Part shown: in pieces, positions 37,296 through 46,945 of the stretch
Numbering within the stretch: the stretch's first letter is position 1
Layout: every line of letters starts with the position of its first letter
From: Ramlibacter montanisoli
GTDB taxonomy: Bacteria > Pseudomonadota > Gammaproteobacteria > Burkholderiales > Burkholderiaceae_C
Direction: 5' to 3'
Assembly: GCF_013087525.1 (NCBI RefSeq)
Contig: NZ_JABFCS010000001.1
Location: 2,294,001-2,358,000, forward strand
Length of the DNA: 64,000 nt
Position numbers and translations under genes: made by a program
The notes under the pieces: generated by a model
What the model was told of the DNA's origin: nothing
Databases searched by the model: none
The model's input: the letters and a program-made list of their open reading frames with translations, nothing else

Positions 37296-38279
37296 TCAGG
37301 CCCGGCCCACCAGCCGCAGCAGCCCCAGCCACTGCTGCGACCAGAAGCCGCGGCCGTAGTCCCTGCCCTTTTCCACCTGGTCGCGCACGCCTGTGGGGTC
37401 ATAGCGCACTTCGAAATTGGCGGTGCCGAAGATCACGTCCCACCAGGGCAGCAGCACGCCGAAGTTGTGGCCGCCCAGCGCGGGGCTGCGACCACCGCGC
37501 AGCAGCTCGCCGTCGGCCTTGCGCTCGTGGCCCAGGCCGATGCTGTGGTGCAGGCGGTGGAAGCGCGGGCTGATCCACAGCCGCTCGCCGATGCGGCCGA
37601 AATGCATGCGCACGTTGGCGTGCTGCAGGCTTTCACTGAGCTGCGCGATGGCGACGATCGCCACGAACTGTCCGGGGCCGACCCCGATCAACTGTCCCAC
37701 CACCACCAGGATGCAGTCCCGCAGCAGGTCGTCCAGCAGGTGGTTGCGGTTGTCGCTCCACATCGTCATCTGCCGCTGCGCGTGGTGCAGCGAATGCAGG
37801 CTCCACCACCAGTTGAAGGCATGCTGGCCGCGGTGCATCCAGTAGTCGACGAAGTCGAACACGACCAGGTAGATCAGGAAGCTGATGAAGGGATGCGCCG
37901 TGCCGCCCGCCATCAGCTGGTCGATGTGCACCGTGCTCATGCCCGCCATGCGCAGCATGGAGAACAGCTCGTCGAACAGCGGCTCCACGCTCAGGAACAG
38001 CGCCACGCGGAAGATGCCCAGCCGGTGGACCAGCGTGTAGATGATGTCGGTGCGGATGCTCGCCGCATCCACCATGGTCTCCACCGGCCGCCAGCGTTGC
38101 AGCGGCCCGATGATGGCCAGCAGCACGGCGATCTGGATCAGGCCGACCAGCAGCCAGCCGGTGGCCGCGTAGCCGTCTTCCAGGAAGTTGCCCAGCCCGA
38201 ACGAATACATGATCGGCTGGATGGCCGACTCGAACAGCCCCTGCTGGGCCCACTCGAAGAGGTCCTGGATCCACTGCAT
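37296..38279 (-). CDS. Fatty acid hydroxylase/sterol desaturase superfamily protein
   Basis: Membrane diiron oxygenase of 327 residues with about four helices. His clusters HRGQHAF, HSLHHAQ and HRLHHSIG provide the eight-His-type metal site of this superfamily. The substrate may be a lipid, sterol-like compound or carotenoid; bacterial members hydroxylate fatty acyl chains or sphingoid bases. It sits four bases after the NodB-type deacetylase and six bases before the DUF218 gene. A lipid-modifying job beside envelope genes is plausible but inferred. Confidence 0.88.
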   Translation of the reverse strand: MQWIQDLFEWAQQGLFESAIQPIMYSFGLGNFLEDGYAATGWLLVGLIQIAVLLAIIGPLQRWRPVETMVDAASIRTDIIYTLVHRLGIFRVALFLSVEPLFDELFSMLRMAGMSTVHIDQLMAGGTAHPFISFLIYLVVFDFVDYWMHRGQHAFNWWWSLHSLHHAQRQMTMWSDNRNHLLDDLLRDCILVVVGQLIGVGPGQFVAIVAIAQLSESLQHANVRMHFGRIGERLWISPRFHRLHHSIGLGHERKADGELLRGGRSPALGGHNFGVLLPWWDVIFGTANFEVRYDPTGVRDQVEKGRDYGRGFWSQQWLGLLRLVGRA

Positions 38280-38283
38280 GGTC

Positions 38284-39104
38284 TTACTTCCTGCCCATGA
38301 TCCAGGAACGGTATGCGGGATGCTCGCGCAGGGTGGCGAAGCAGAACCCCCTGGCCTTCAGCCCCTTGATCAGCGGCTCCAGCACCGCCGGCGCCCACGG
38401 GTCCTTGCGCGACCAGATCCCCAGGTGCGCCAGGAGGATGTCGCCGCTGCGGATGTCGCGCAAGGCCTTCTGCAGCAGTTGCTGGTTGCTCACCGTTTTT
38501 CGCTGGGCAGCTCGTCGCCCAGGAAGCCGGCCGGCGACCAGCCGACGTGCTGGTAGCCGCAGGCGCGGGTGGCGGCCAGGAAGCGCTCGGAGGTCTTGCC
38601 GCCCGGCGCGCGGAACAGCGGCAGCGGCGCCTTGCCGGTCAGCTCCTCCAGGCGCAGCGCGGCGCGTTCGATCTCGCGGCAGTACTCCGCCGCCGTCCAG
38701 GTCGATTCCTTGCCGGCGTCCGGCCCGGCCGACGGCCGCACGCGGAAGCGCGGAGGCTTGCCCGGCACGTCCGCCACCCAGTAGGCGTGGTCCCAGGTGT
38801 GCGAGGCGAACTCGTGGCCCTCGGTGCCGCGCGCGCGCCACCAGTCGGCCCAGTCGCGGCTGAGGCTGGCGCCGCCTTCCTTGGTCTTCTCGTTGGCGGC
38901 GAAGAAGGTCACCTTGACGTCGTTGCGCTTCAGAACATCGGCGATCAGTTCGGCCACGGCCATGTGGCCGGTGTCCAGCGTGAGGTAGACGGGCTTGTCG
39001 CAGGCGGGTTGGGCGGTGGCGATGGAGGCGGCCAGCGCGAGCGCCCCCACCCCTGCCTTCCCCCAGAGGGGGAGGGAGCAAAGAAGAGAGGCACGGGGCT
39101 GCAT
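38284..39104 (-). CDS. Exported polysaccharide deacetylase-like protein (one apparent indel)
   Basis: NodB-fold protein of about 273 residues with a signal peptide (GALALAASIATAQPA). VYLTLDTGHMAVAE holds the catalytic/metal Asp (here DTGH, not DDG), GHEFASHTWDH gives the two metal His, and PLFRAPGGKTSERF is motif 3. The loss of the second Asp of the usual TFDDG is notable. A T is missing from the run at 38496-38500 (GDELPSEKTVSNQQLL); the corrected C-terminus GDILLAHLGIW contains the last motif. Its ATG overlaps the propeller gene stop as TGATG, so the two are co-translated. Confidence 0.87.
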
Positions 39105-40077
39105 CACTGCCTCGGCGCGTGATCGAGCGTCCAGACGCCGTGCGGCGACTTGCCCACCGGCACCTGCCGCACCACTTCGCGCTTCTCGGTATCGATGACG
39201 GTCAGCTTCTTCGACCAGCGCGAGGTGGTCAGCAGGTAGCGGCCACCGGCGAGCAGTTCCATGCAATCGGGGCCGCCCGGCGCCGGATAGCTGTCCACCA
39301 CCGTGAGCGTGCCGAGGTCGATCTTGCTGATCGTGTTCGCCACGCGATTGCTGAGGTACACGTGCTTCCTGTCGCCCGCGCCCCTGAAGGCATGCGCGCC
39401 GGCGCCGGTGCGGATCCGCTTGATCGACTTGGGCGTGGGCCCGCTCACGTCGAACACTTCCACCGAGTCGCTCCCCGTCAGGCCCACCAGCACCAGCTTG
39501 TCGTCGGCCGTGCCGAACACGTCCGCCGGCAGGGGGCCGGTCTTGATGCGCCACTTGATCTCCTGCTTCGCCAGGTCGATGGCCACCAGTTCGTCGCTGT
39601 CCTGCATCGTGGAATAGGCGATGCTGCTCCTGCTGTCGATCCACAGGTGGCTGGGCGTCTTGCCCGTCGGCAGGCGCTTGGCCAGCCGCAGGTCCACGCC
39701 GTCCCAGCGGTACAGGTCCACGTGGTTCAGGCGGTTGCCGGCGGTCACCAGCCACTTCATGTCCGGCGAGAAGCGCAAGTGGTAGGGGTCGAGCACGCCC
39801 CGCACTTCCTTCTGGATCTCCGCCGTGCGCGGGTCGATGAAGGTCAGCGAATCGGCCAGCGCATTGGCGACGATGATCGACTTCTCGTCCGGCGTCATGT
39901 ACAGGTGGTGCGGCTCCTTGCCGGTGCGGATGCGCTTGATCTCTCGCCAGGTGGCGGGATCGATGACGCTGACGTCCGCGTCCAGGGAGTTCAGGACGAA
40001 CAGGGGGCGGCCTGAACAAAGCTGCCGCACAGGAGCACGGCCGCCGCGAAGGCGCGGCAAACAAGGGAAATTTTCAC
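39104..40077 (-). CDS. Exported YncE-like beta-propeller protein (one apparent indel)
   Basis: About 324 residues. The true N-terminus is a GTG-initiated signal peptide (KISLVCRAFAAAVLLCGSFVQAA) that is out of frame with the rest; one C added to the run at 40003-40007 joins it to APLFVLNSLDADVSVIDPATW. The body is a seven-bladed propeller of YncE/40-residue repeats such as HHLYMTPDEKSIIVANALADS, YHLRFSPDMKWLVTAGN and VYLSNRVANTISKIDL. Ligand unknown; such proteins often bind metal cofactors or DNA/protein partners in the periplasm. First gene of the operon with the NodB deacetylase, hydroxylase and DUF218 protein. Confidence 0.85.
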
Positions 40078-40315
40078 GGAAATTCGACACCTCGGGTCGC
40101 AGCGCAGGCCTGCGGGCCAGGCGTGCGTCAGTTCAACGCGCCAGCACGCTCGAAGGCGGACGGCGCCAGGCCGATATTGTCCGCGATTCGGCCCGCGTGG
40201 ATGGGTGGCAACGGTACGCGGATGCAGGGTGCGCCGCGGGAGTCAGCGTAAGTTAAGCTCGGCCATGCCCGGGAGGCCTCTCGCGGCGCAACAGTGGAAG
40301 ACGGAAGAAACGCGC

Positions 40316-42209
40316 ATGTGCGGCATCGCAGGGTTCGTGCAGCGCGGGTGGCGCCCGCAGGACGCGCAGCCCGTGCTCGAAGGCATGCTGGATGCCATCC
40401 GTCACCGGGGCCCGGACGACCAGGGCACCTGGCTCGACCCGGAAGCGGGCGTCGCCCTCGGCCACCGGCGACTGTCGATCCTGGAACTGACGCAGGCCGG
40501 CCACCAGCCGATGGCCTGCCCGTCGGGCCGTCACCTGGTGATCTTCAACGGCGAGATCTACAACCACCTGGAACTGCGCGAGACATTGCGCCGGGCGGGC
40601 TGCGAGCCGGCCTGGCGCGGCCACTCCGACACCGAGACCCTGCTCGCATGCATCCGGGCCTGGGGCATCGCCCGCACCCTGCAGGCCTGCACGGGCATGT
40701 TCGCGCTGGCGGTCTGGGACCGCGAGCGCCGCACCCTGACCCTGGCGCGCGACCGCCTGGGCGAGAAGCCCCTCTATCACGGCTGGCAGGACGGCAGCTT
40801 CCTGTTCGGCTCCGAACTCAAGGCCCTGCGCTGCCACCCTGCCTTCGCCGGCACGCCGGACTGGGACGCGGCGGCCGCCTTCCTGCGCCTGGCCTACGTG
40901 CCGACGCCGCAGACCATCTACCAGGGCATCCGCAAGCTCCCCGCGGGAACGATGTTGACGCTGGGACCGGAGGAGCTCGCCACGCGCCGAGAACCCGGTG
41001 GCCTACTGGTCGCTCGCGGAAGCCGCGGCGCGCGCGGAGGAGCGCCCGTTCGCCGGCAGCTATGCCGACGCCGTCGATGAACTGGAGACGCGATTGCGCC
41101 GCGCGGTGCGGATGCAGTCGGTGGCGGACGTGCCTGTCGGCGCCTTCCTCTCCGGCGGCATCGACTCCTCCACCGTGGTCGCACTGATGCAGGAGGCGCC
41201 CGGCGCGCGCGTCACCACGTTCTCCATCGGCATGCCCGACCAGCGGATGGACGAATCCGCGCATGCGGCCGCCGTCGCCCGCCACCTCGGCACCGAGCAC
41301 GTGGCCCATGCCATCCAGCCGGCCGAAGCACTGGCGCTGATCCCGCAGCTGCCCGGCATCTGGGACGAGCCCTTCGGGGACAGTTCGCAGCTCCCCACCC
41401 TGCTGGTCAGCCGACTCGCGCGCCAGCGGGTCACCGTGGCGCTGTCTGGCGACGGCGGCGACGAATTGTTCCTGGGCTACCCGGAGTACCGGGTGATGGA
41501 GCGGCTTTGGCGACTGCGCCGCCTGCGCCACCTGCCCTGGAACGCCGGACTGCGCGCCGCCGCGGTACTGGGCGGTCCATGGCTGCAGAGGCCCTTGCGC
41601 GGCGCGCGCATCGTGGTCGGCGCCTGGCGGCAACCCGACGTGCTGCGCATGAACGACTGGTGGATGGACCCCTACAACGACGATGCCGTCCCGTTGCGGC
41701 AGCAGGTCTCCGCGCGCGCGCTCCAGAGGCCGCTGCGCCGCTCGCCGGCCGAAGCCGCCGCGGTCGCCGACGCCGCGGCTTACCTGCCTGACGACATCCT
41801 GGTCAAGGTGGACCGGGCCGCCATGTCCTGCGGCCTGGAAACGCGCGCACCCCTGCTGGACCACCACGTGGTGGAGTTCGCGCTGTCGCTGCCCCTGGGC
41901 TACAAGCTGCGCGGCAACCAGGGCAAGTCCGTGCTGCGCGAGGTGCTGTACCGCCGCGTGCCTCGTTCGCTGGTCGACCGGCCGAAGATGGGTTTCTCCA
42001 TCCCGCTCCAGCACTGGCTGCGCCGCGAACTGCGGCCCTGGGCGGAGCAACTGCTGGCCACCATTCCCGCGGATTCGCACCTGCTCGACAAACCCGAGCT
42101 CGAACGCATGTGGCAGTCGCATCTGTCGGGCGGCCGCAACCGCACCGACCAGTTGTGGCCGGTGCTGATGCTGGCCGCGTGGAGCGCCGAACATGGGGTG
42201 GCGCTGTGA
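40316..42209 (+). CDS. asnB: Asparagine synthase-type amidotransferase, glutamine-hydrolysing (one apparent indel)
   Basis: About 630 residues. N-terminal class II glutaminase with catalytic Cys2 (MCGIAGFV), RHRGPDDQGTW, HRRLSILEL and FNGEIYNHLELR; the C-terminal synthetase has the ATP PP-loop GAFLSGGIDSSTVV and LSGDGGDELFLGY. An extra G at 40997-40998 breaks the frame between the domains. AsnB homologues in O-antigen and capsule loci usually amidate uronic acids, which fits the TviB-type dehydrogenase; ordinary asparagine synthesis cannot be excluded. First gene of the plus-strand cluster; it shares GTGA with the next gene. Divergent from the propeller operon across 238 bases. Confidence 0.92.
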
Positions 42210-42958
42210 CGGAAGCGGACCCGCGGCTGGTCGTCTACACCTGCATCACGGCGGCTTACGACGAGGTGCGGCCGGTGCGCCATGCCGAACCGGGGGTCCG
42301 CTACGTCTGCTTCTCGGACCGGCCGGTCGACGCGGCCAGCGGCTGGGAAGGGCACCCGCTGCCGCGCGCCGACCTGGACCCCGTGTCGGCCAATCGCTAC
42401 GTGAAGATGCACCCGCATGCGCTCTTCCCGGAACACCGGCGCAGCATCTACGTCGACGGCAACTTCGAACTCGGGCCGGGCGTGCGGGCCTTCGCGGAGG
42501 AGGCACTGCGCGAGCATCCGCTGGCACTCTTCTCCCACCCGGAACGCGAGTGCCTGTTCACCGAGGCGGCCAAGTGCGCTTCGATCGGCCATGGCTGGAT
42601 CTGGAGCTACGCGAAGCAGCTGGGCCGCTACCACGCGGAGGGCATGCCGGCGCGCGCAGGGCTCTACGAATGCGGCGTGCTGCCCAGGGCGCACCATGCA
42701 CCGCCAGTGCAGGAGCTCATGGCGGCCTGGTGGCAGGAGTTCCGCGCCGGCGTGCGGCGCGACCAGGTCAGCATGCCCTACCTGCTGTGGAAGCTGCGCA
42801 CGCCCTGCAAGGTCGTGGGCCCGAGCCGCTTCCGCGGCGGCGACACGCGCTTCATCCTCCACCCCGGTCACAGCCCCAGCCCCCTGCCGCGGCTGCTGCG
42901 GGGCCAGTTGAACCGCCTGACGCCGCAGTTCTGGCTGCTGCGGCGCGGCCATGGCTGA
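42206..42958 (+). CDS. DUF616/TOD1-MUCI70-like glycosyltransferase
   Basis: About 250 residues of the DUF616 glycosyltransferase-like family. LVVYTCITAAYDEVRPV starts the fold, and VRYVCFSDRPVDAASGWE and KMHPHALFPEHRRSIYVDGNFEL, with a DGN motif in place of the usual DXD, are the family signature; GHSPSPLPRLLRGQLNR closes it. A sugar-nucleotide transferase role is expected, donor and acceptor unknown. GTG start overlaps the asnB stop by four bases, so it is translationally coupled. Confidence 0.82.
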   Translation: MTEADPRLVVYTCITAAYDEVRPVRHAEPGVRYVCFSDRPVDAASGWEGHPLPRADLDPVSANRYVKMHPHALFPEHRRSIYVDGNFELGPGVRAFAEEALREHPLALFSHPERECLFTEAAKCASIGHGWIWSYAKQLGRYHAEGMPARAGLYECGVLPRAHHAPPVQELMAAWWQEFRAGVRRDQVSMPYLLWKLRTPCKVVGPSRFRGGDTRFILHPGHSPSPLPRLLRGQLNRLTPQFWLLRRGHG

Positions 42959-42995
42959 CGGGAACCCGCGTTGATCCCCGCGGCCGGCCCCTGAC

Positions 42996-44274
42996 ATGCG
43001 GCGCACGCTGTCCATCGGCCTGTTCGCCGCCGCCAGCATCGGCCTGGCGTTCGTCTCGCAGTGGTACGTGCTGACCCACCTGGGCGCCGGCATCGAGACC
43101 GATGCCCTGTTCGCCGGCATGACCTTGCCGCAGCTGGTACTGGCGGTGATCAGCGGCTCGCTGGTGCACGTGCTGGTGCCGCTGCTGGCCGGCGAGGACG
43201 AGCGCAGCCTGCACCACGACGCCTGGGCGATGCTGGTGCTGGTGGGCGGCTCTTTCGCCCTGCTCGCCCTGGCGCTGTACGCGACCGCGCACTGGTGGAC
43301 GCCGTGGCTGGTCCCCGGCTTCAGCCCCGCCGCCCAGGCGCTGACGGTGGAACTCACGCGCATCCAGCTGGCAGGCATGGTGTTCGCCGCCGTCAACGGC
43401 GTGCAGCTCGCCGCGTACCACGCGCGCGACCGCTTCGTCTGGCCGGAGGTCACGCTGGCGCTGTCCGGGCTGGCCGGCTTCGCCGCCATCGTGGCTGCTC
43501 CCCCGCTACGGCGTGGCGGCCGTCGCCTGGATCACTTCCGCGCGCCTGGCATTGCAGACGGTGCTGCTGCTGCCAGGCATGGGCAAGCCGGTCTGGCCCG
43601 ACCTGCGCACGCCGGCGATCGCCCTGGCATGGCAGCGCGTGAAGCCCCTGCTGCTGGGCACCACCTACTACAAGACCGACGCGCTGGTCGACCGCTTCCT
43701 GCTCTCCGCCGCCGCCAGCGGCAGCCTGTCGCTGTATTACCTGGCGCAGCAGCTCTATACCGCCGCGACCGAGGTGATGGACAAGGCGATCGCGGCGCCC
43801 CTCGTGCCGCGCCTGAGCACGCTCCACAAGCAGGGCGACCGCGCCGGATTCCGGCGGACCTACCAGCGCGGCGTGCTGGTCGTCAGCGCCTTGAGCCTCG
43901 CCGGCCTGCTGCTCCTGGGCGTGGCCGGCGAAGGCCTGCTGGACCTGGTCTTCGGCTACAAGAACTTCAGCGCCGGCGACGTGCAGGCGCTGTGGTGGAT
44001 CCTGATCTGGCTGGCCGGCATGTTCATCGGCGCCATCGCGGGGCAGGTGGCGGCAACGGCCTTCTACGCGCTGGGCGACACGAGCACGCCGACCTGGACG
44101 TCGGCGGTCGCGTACACGGTCTACATCCCCTGCAAGGTCGCCGCCTTCTCCCTGTACGGCGTCATGGGACTGGCCGTCGCGACCAGCCTTTACTATCTGG
44201 CCAACCTGCTCGTGAAGTTGGTCCTGCTCCAGAGATCGTTCGCCGATGAACCAGCGCCCTGCCCCTCGCCTTGA
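42996..44274 (+). CDS. MurJ/Wzx-type lipid-linked oligosaccharide flippase (one apparent indel)
   Basis: About 425 residues, twelve to fourteen hydrophobic helices, MOP-superfamily exporter. SQWYVLTHLGAGIETDALFAG and DRFLLSAAASGSLSLYYLAQQLY, with AFYALGDTSTPTWTSAVAY, resemble MurJ-like members found in polysaccharide loci. One extra G at 43493-43494 breaks the frame (correct reading VLLPRYGVAAVAWIT). It would flip the undecaprenyl-linked repeat unit. The end overlaps the next methyltransferase by 29 bases. A second flippase lies at 57.3 kb. Confidence 0.88.
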
Positions 44275-45199
44275 GGACGTCGACTGCCCGCTCGGCTGCC
44301 CGCGGCAGGACACGCCCGTCCTCACCGGGCGGGACCTGCTGCACGGCGTGCCGGGCGAGTTCAGCGTCGTGCGCTGCGCTGCGTGCGGGCTGATGCGGAC
44401 CAATCCCCGGCCGGCGCCCGAATCCATGGGCCTCTACTACCCAGCCGATTACGGCCCCTACCTGGGATCGAGGGTGGAGGCCGCCGGCCCGGCCAGGCGG
44501 CGCTCGCTGTTCGCCAGGCTGCTGGGGCCGCTGCTGCGCTTCAACACCGAGGAACTGCCCGCCCTGCCGCCCGGGCGCATGCTGGAGGTGGGCTGCGCGT
44601 CGGGCGCCTTCCTGCACCGGATGGCGCAGCGCGGCTGGCAGGTGCAGGGCATCGAATACTCGGACGGCGCGGCCCAGGCGGCGCGCGCCCTCGGCTATCC
44701 CGTGCACACCGGCTCGCTGGAGACCGCACCGGCACCCGATGCGCCCGTGGACCTGGTCGTCGGCTGGATGGTGCTGGAGCACCTGCACGACCCGGTGGCC
44801 GGCCTGCGCAAGCTCAGGGCCTGCGCCAAGCAGGGTGCATGGCTGGTGCTGTCGGTGCCCAATGCCGGCTCGTTCGAGTTCCGGGTGTTCCGGCGCAACT
44901 GGTACGCGCTGCAGTTGCCCACCCACCTGCAGCACTTCACGCCGCGCACCCTGGATCGCCTGCTGGCCGCCGGCGGCTGGAAGATGGAGAAGGTGTTCCA
45001 CCAGCGCATCCTCGGCAACCTCGTCGCAAGCCTCGGCTACGTGCTGCGCGACCGGGGCTTCGCGCGCGCGGGCGAGAAGCTCATCGCCTTTCCGGACCGC
45101 CCGGGACCGGGCCAGTACCTGCTGTACCCGCTGGCCTGGCTGCTCTCCTGGTTCGGTCAGACCGGCCGCATGACGGTGTGGGCCAGGGTCGCGCCGTGA
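44246..45199 (+). CDS. Class I SAM-dependent methyltransferase
   Basis: 317 residues. The N-terminus has a short Cys-bearing segment (CPLGCPRQ and VRCAACGLMRTNPRP), then the SAM-binding core LEVGCASGAFLHRMAQRGWQVQGIEYS and VDLVVGWMVLEHLHDPVAGL; LQLPTHLQHFTPRTLDRLLAAGG is conserved among this O-antigen-associated group. Acceptor sugar unknown. Start ATG overlaps the flippase gene; the stop overlaps the GTG of the following glycosyltransferase, so translation is coupled on both sides. Confidence 0.88.
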   Translation: MNQRPAPRLEDVDCPLGCPRQDTPVLTGRDLLHGVPGEFSVVRCAACGLMRTNPRPAPESMGLYYPADYGPYLGSRVEAAGPARRRSLFARLLGPLLRFNTEELPALPPGRMLEVGCASGAFLHRMAQRGWQVQGIEYSDGAAQAARALGYPVHTGSLETAPAPDAPVDLVVGWMVLEHLHDPVAGLRKLRACAKQGAWLVLSVPNAGSFEFRVFRRNWYALQLPTHLQHFTPRTLDRLLAAGGWKMEKVFHQRILGNLVASLGYVLRDRGFARAGEKLIAFPDRPGPGQYLLYPLAWLLSWFGQTGRMTVWARVAP

Positions 45200-46146
45200 T
45201 CAAGGTGTCCGTGATGATCCCGACCTACAACCAGGCGGGGTTCGTCCGGGAGGCGATCGCATCGGCGCTGGCGCAGACCCACCCGCACCTCGAAGTGATC
45301 GTGGGCGACGACGCCTCGAGCGACGACACGGCGGCTGTTGTCGCAGCGGTCGCCGACCCGCGCTTGCGCTACGTCCGGCACTCCGCCAACCTCGGACGCA
45401 CGGGCAACTACCGCGCCCTGCTCTACGAGCACGCCACGGGTGACTTCGTGGTGAACCTGGACGGGGACGACTATTTCACCGACCCCGAATTCATCGCGCG
45501 GGCCGTGCGCTGCGTCGAGGCGGATCCCGAAGTGGTCATGGTGGTGGCGCAGGTGACGAGCCGGTCGGAGACCGCGGACTTCGTCTCGCAACTGCCGCCG
45601 CACGAGGAGCTCGCCGGCCTGGACATCCTGCGCCGCCTGCCGGCCAGGCCCTACCTCCTGATGCACATGGGGGTGCTGTACGCGCGCCGGGCCGCCCTGG
45701 CAATCGACTTCTATCGCTCTCCCGCCATCAGCTCGGACTGGGAATCGCTGTATCGCCTGTGCCTGCGGGGCAAGGTGCGTTACCTGCCACGGCCAGTCGG
45801 CGTGTGGCGCGTGCACGGCGGCAACGAGACGGGCACCGGCAACGTGGCCAAGCTGCTGGCCAACCTGGACATCTGGGAGCCGGTCTACCGGGACGCCGTG
45901 AAGTTCGGCATGTCGCCCCTGCGAGCCCGGCTGGCCCGTGCGCGCATGGTCGCCTTCCTCGCCGTGGAGCACCTGCCCGCCGTTTCGCACGGGGGAAACA
46001 GGGCTCTCGTGGCGTTCCTCGGCGCGCTGGCCGCGAAAGACGTGCCCGCGCTCCTGTTCATCGCCCTGCACCCTCGCTCGGCGGCCACCCTGGCTGCGGG
46101 CTTCCTGGGCTACTTCCGGCGCGACAGGGCCCTGGCAACCCGCTGA
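45196..46146 (+). CDS. Glycosyltransferase family 2
   Basis: GT-A-fold inverting transferase of 316 residues. KVSVMIPTYNQAGFVREAIASAL opens the domain, VGDDASSDDTAA and VNLDGDDYFTD carry the nucleotide/metal acidic residues. SSDWESLYRLCLRGKVRYLPRPVGVWRVHGGN is the acceptor-side block. The GTG start overlaps the methyltransferase stop. It is the last gene of the first plus-strand block; the following rsuA is on the other strand. Specificity unknown. Confidence 0.9.
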   Translation: MIKVSVMIPTYNQAGFVREAIASALAQTHPHLEVIVGDDASSDDTAAVVAAVADPRLRYVRHSANLGRTGNYRALLYEHATGDFVVNLDGDDYFTDPEFIARAVRCVEADPEVVMVVAQVTSRSETADFVSQLPPHEELAGLDILRRLPARPYLLMHMGVLYARRAALAIDFYRSPAISSDWESLYRLCLRGKVRYLPRPVGVWRVHGGNETGTGNVAKLLANLDIWEPVYRDAVKFGMSPLRARLARARMVAFLAVEHLPAVSHGGNRALVAFLGALAAKDVPALLFIALHPRSAATLAAGFLGYFRRDRALATR

Positions 46147-46165
46147 GCCCCGGGCCGGCGAGGCG

Positions 46166-46897
46166 TCATCGCCCGCGATCCGTGGCGGCCGCCAGGGTTT
46201 CGGGCGTCAGCCAGCGCCACTGCCCGGGTGGCAGGTCGTCCGGCAACTGGAGGCTGCCGATGCGCGAGCGATGCAGGCCCACCACGCGATTGCCGACGGC
46301 CGCCAGCATCCGCTTGACCTGGTGGTACTTGCCTTCGGTGAGCGTCAGGCGCAGCGCGTGCGTGCCGGTCGCCTCGCAGGCGGCGGCGCGCACCGGCTTC
46401 GGATCGTCATCCAGCACCACGCCTTCGAGCAGCCGAGCGACCTGGCGCGCATCCACCGGATCTGCGGTGCCGATTTCATAGACCTTGGGCACGTGGTGCC
46501 TGGGCGAGCTCATCCGGTGGATGAAGGCGCCGTCGTCGCTGAGGAGCAGCAGGCCGGTGGTGTCCTGGTCCAGGCGGCCGATGGCCTGGACGCCCGGGGT
46601 CGACCCCTTGTTGGGACGCTGGCGCAGGGGCGCCGGCAGCAGGGTGTAGATGCTCGGCCAGGCGCCCGGCTTCTGCGAGCACTCGTAGCCCGCGGGCTTG
46701 TGCAGCATCAGGTAGGCCTTGGCGTGGTAGCTCCACGCCTTGCCCTCCACGGTGAACTGCAGGCCTTCGGGATCGAAATCCGCATAGGGGTCGTCGCAGG
46801 GCTGGCCGGCCACCGTGACCAGCCCGTTCTGCACCAGGCCCAGGCAGACCCGGCGCGCGCCGAAGCCCTGGGAGTAAAGGATGTCCTGCAGTTCCAT
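46166..46897 (-). CDS. rsuA: 16S rRNA pseudouridine-516 synthase-like protein
   Basis: RsuA-family pseudouridine synthase of 243 residues. S4-like N-terminus (LQDILYSQGFGARRVCLGLVQ), catalytic Asp in AIGRLDQDTTGLLLLSDDG, and the C-terminal LTEGKYHQVKRMLAAVGNRVVGLHR. It modifies 16S rRNA during ribosome assembly. A housekeeping gene inside the polysaccharide locus and on the opposite strand; it splits the cluster and marks a probable insertion boundary of the second block. Confidence 0.92.
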   Translation of the reverse strand: MELQDILYSQGFGARRVCLGLVQNGLVTVAGQPCDDPYADFDPEGLQFTVEGKAWSYHAKAYLMLHKPAGYECSQKPGAWPSIYTLLPAPLRQRPNKGSTPGVQAIGRLDQDTTGLLLLSDDGAFIHRMSSPRHHVPKVYEIGTADPVDARQVARLLEGVVLDDDPKPVRAAACEATGTHALRLTLTEGKYHQVKRMLAAVGNRVVGLHRSRIGSLQLPDDLPPGQWRWLTPETLAAATDRGR

Positions 46898-46945
46898 GGG
46901 CGGGCGAGGCTACCATGCCGCACCCTGGCTCGACTCGCGGTTGAC

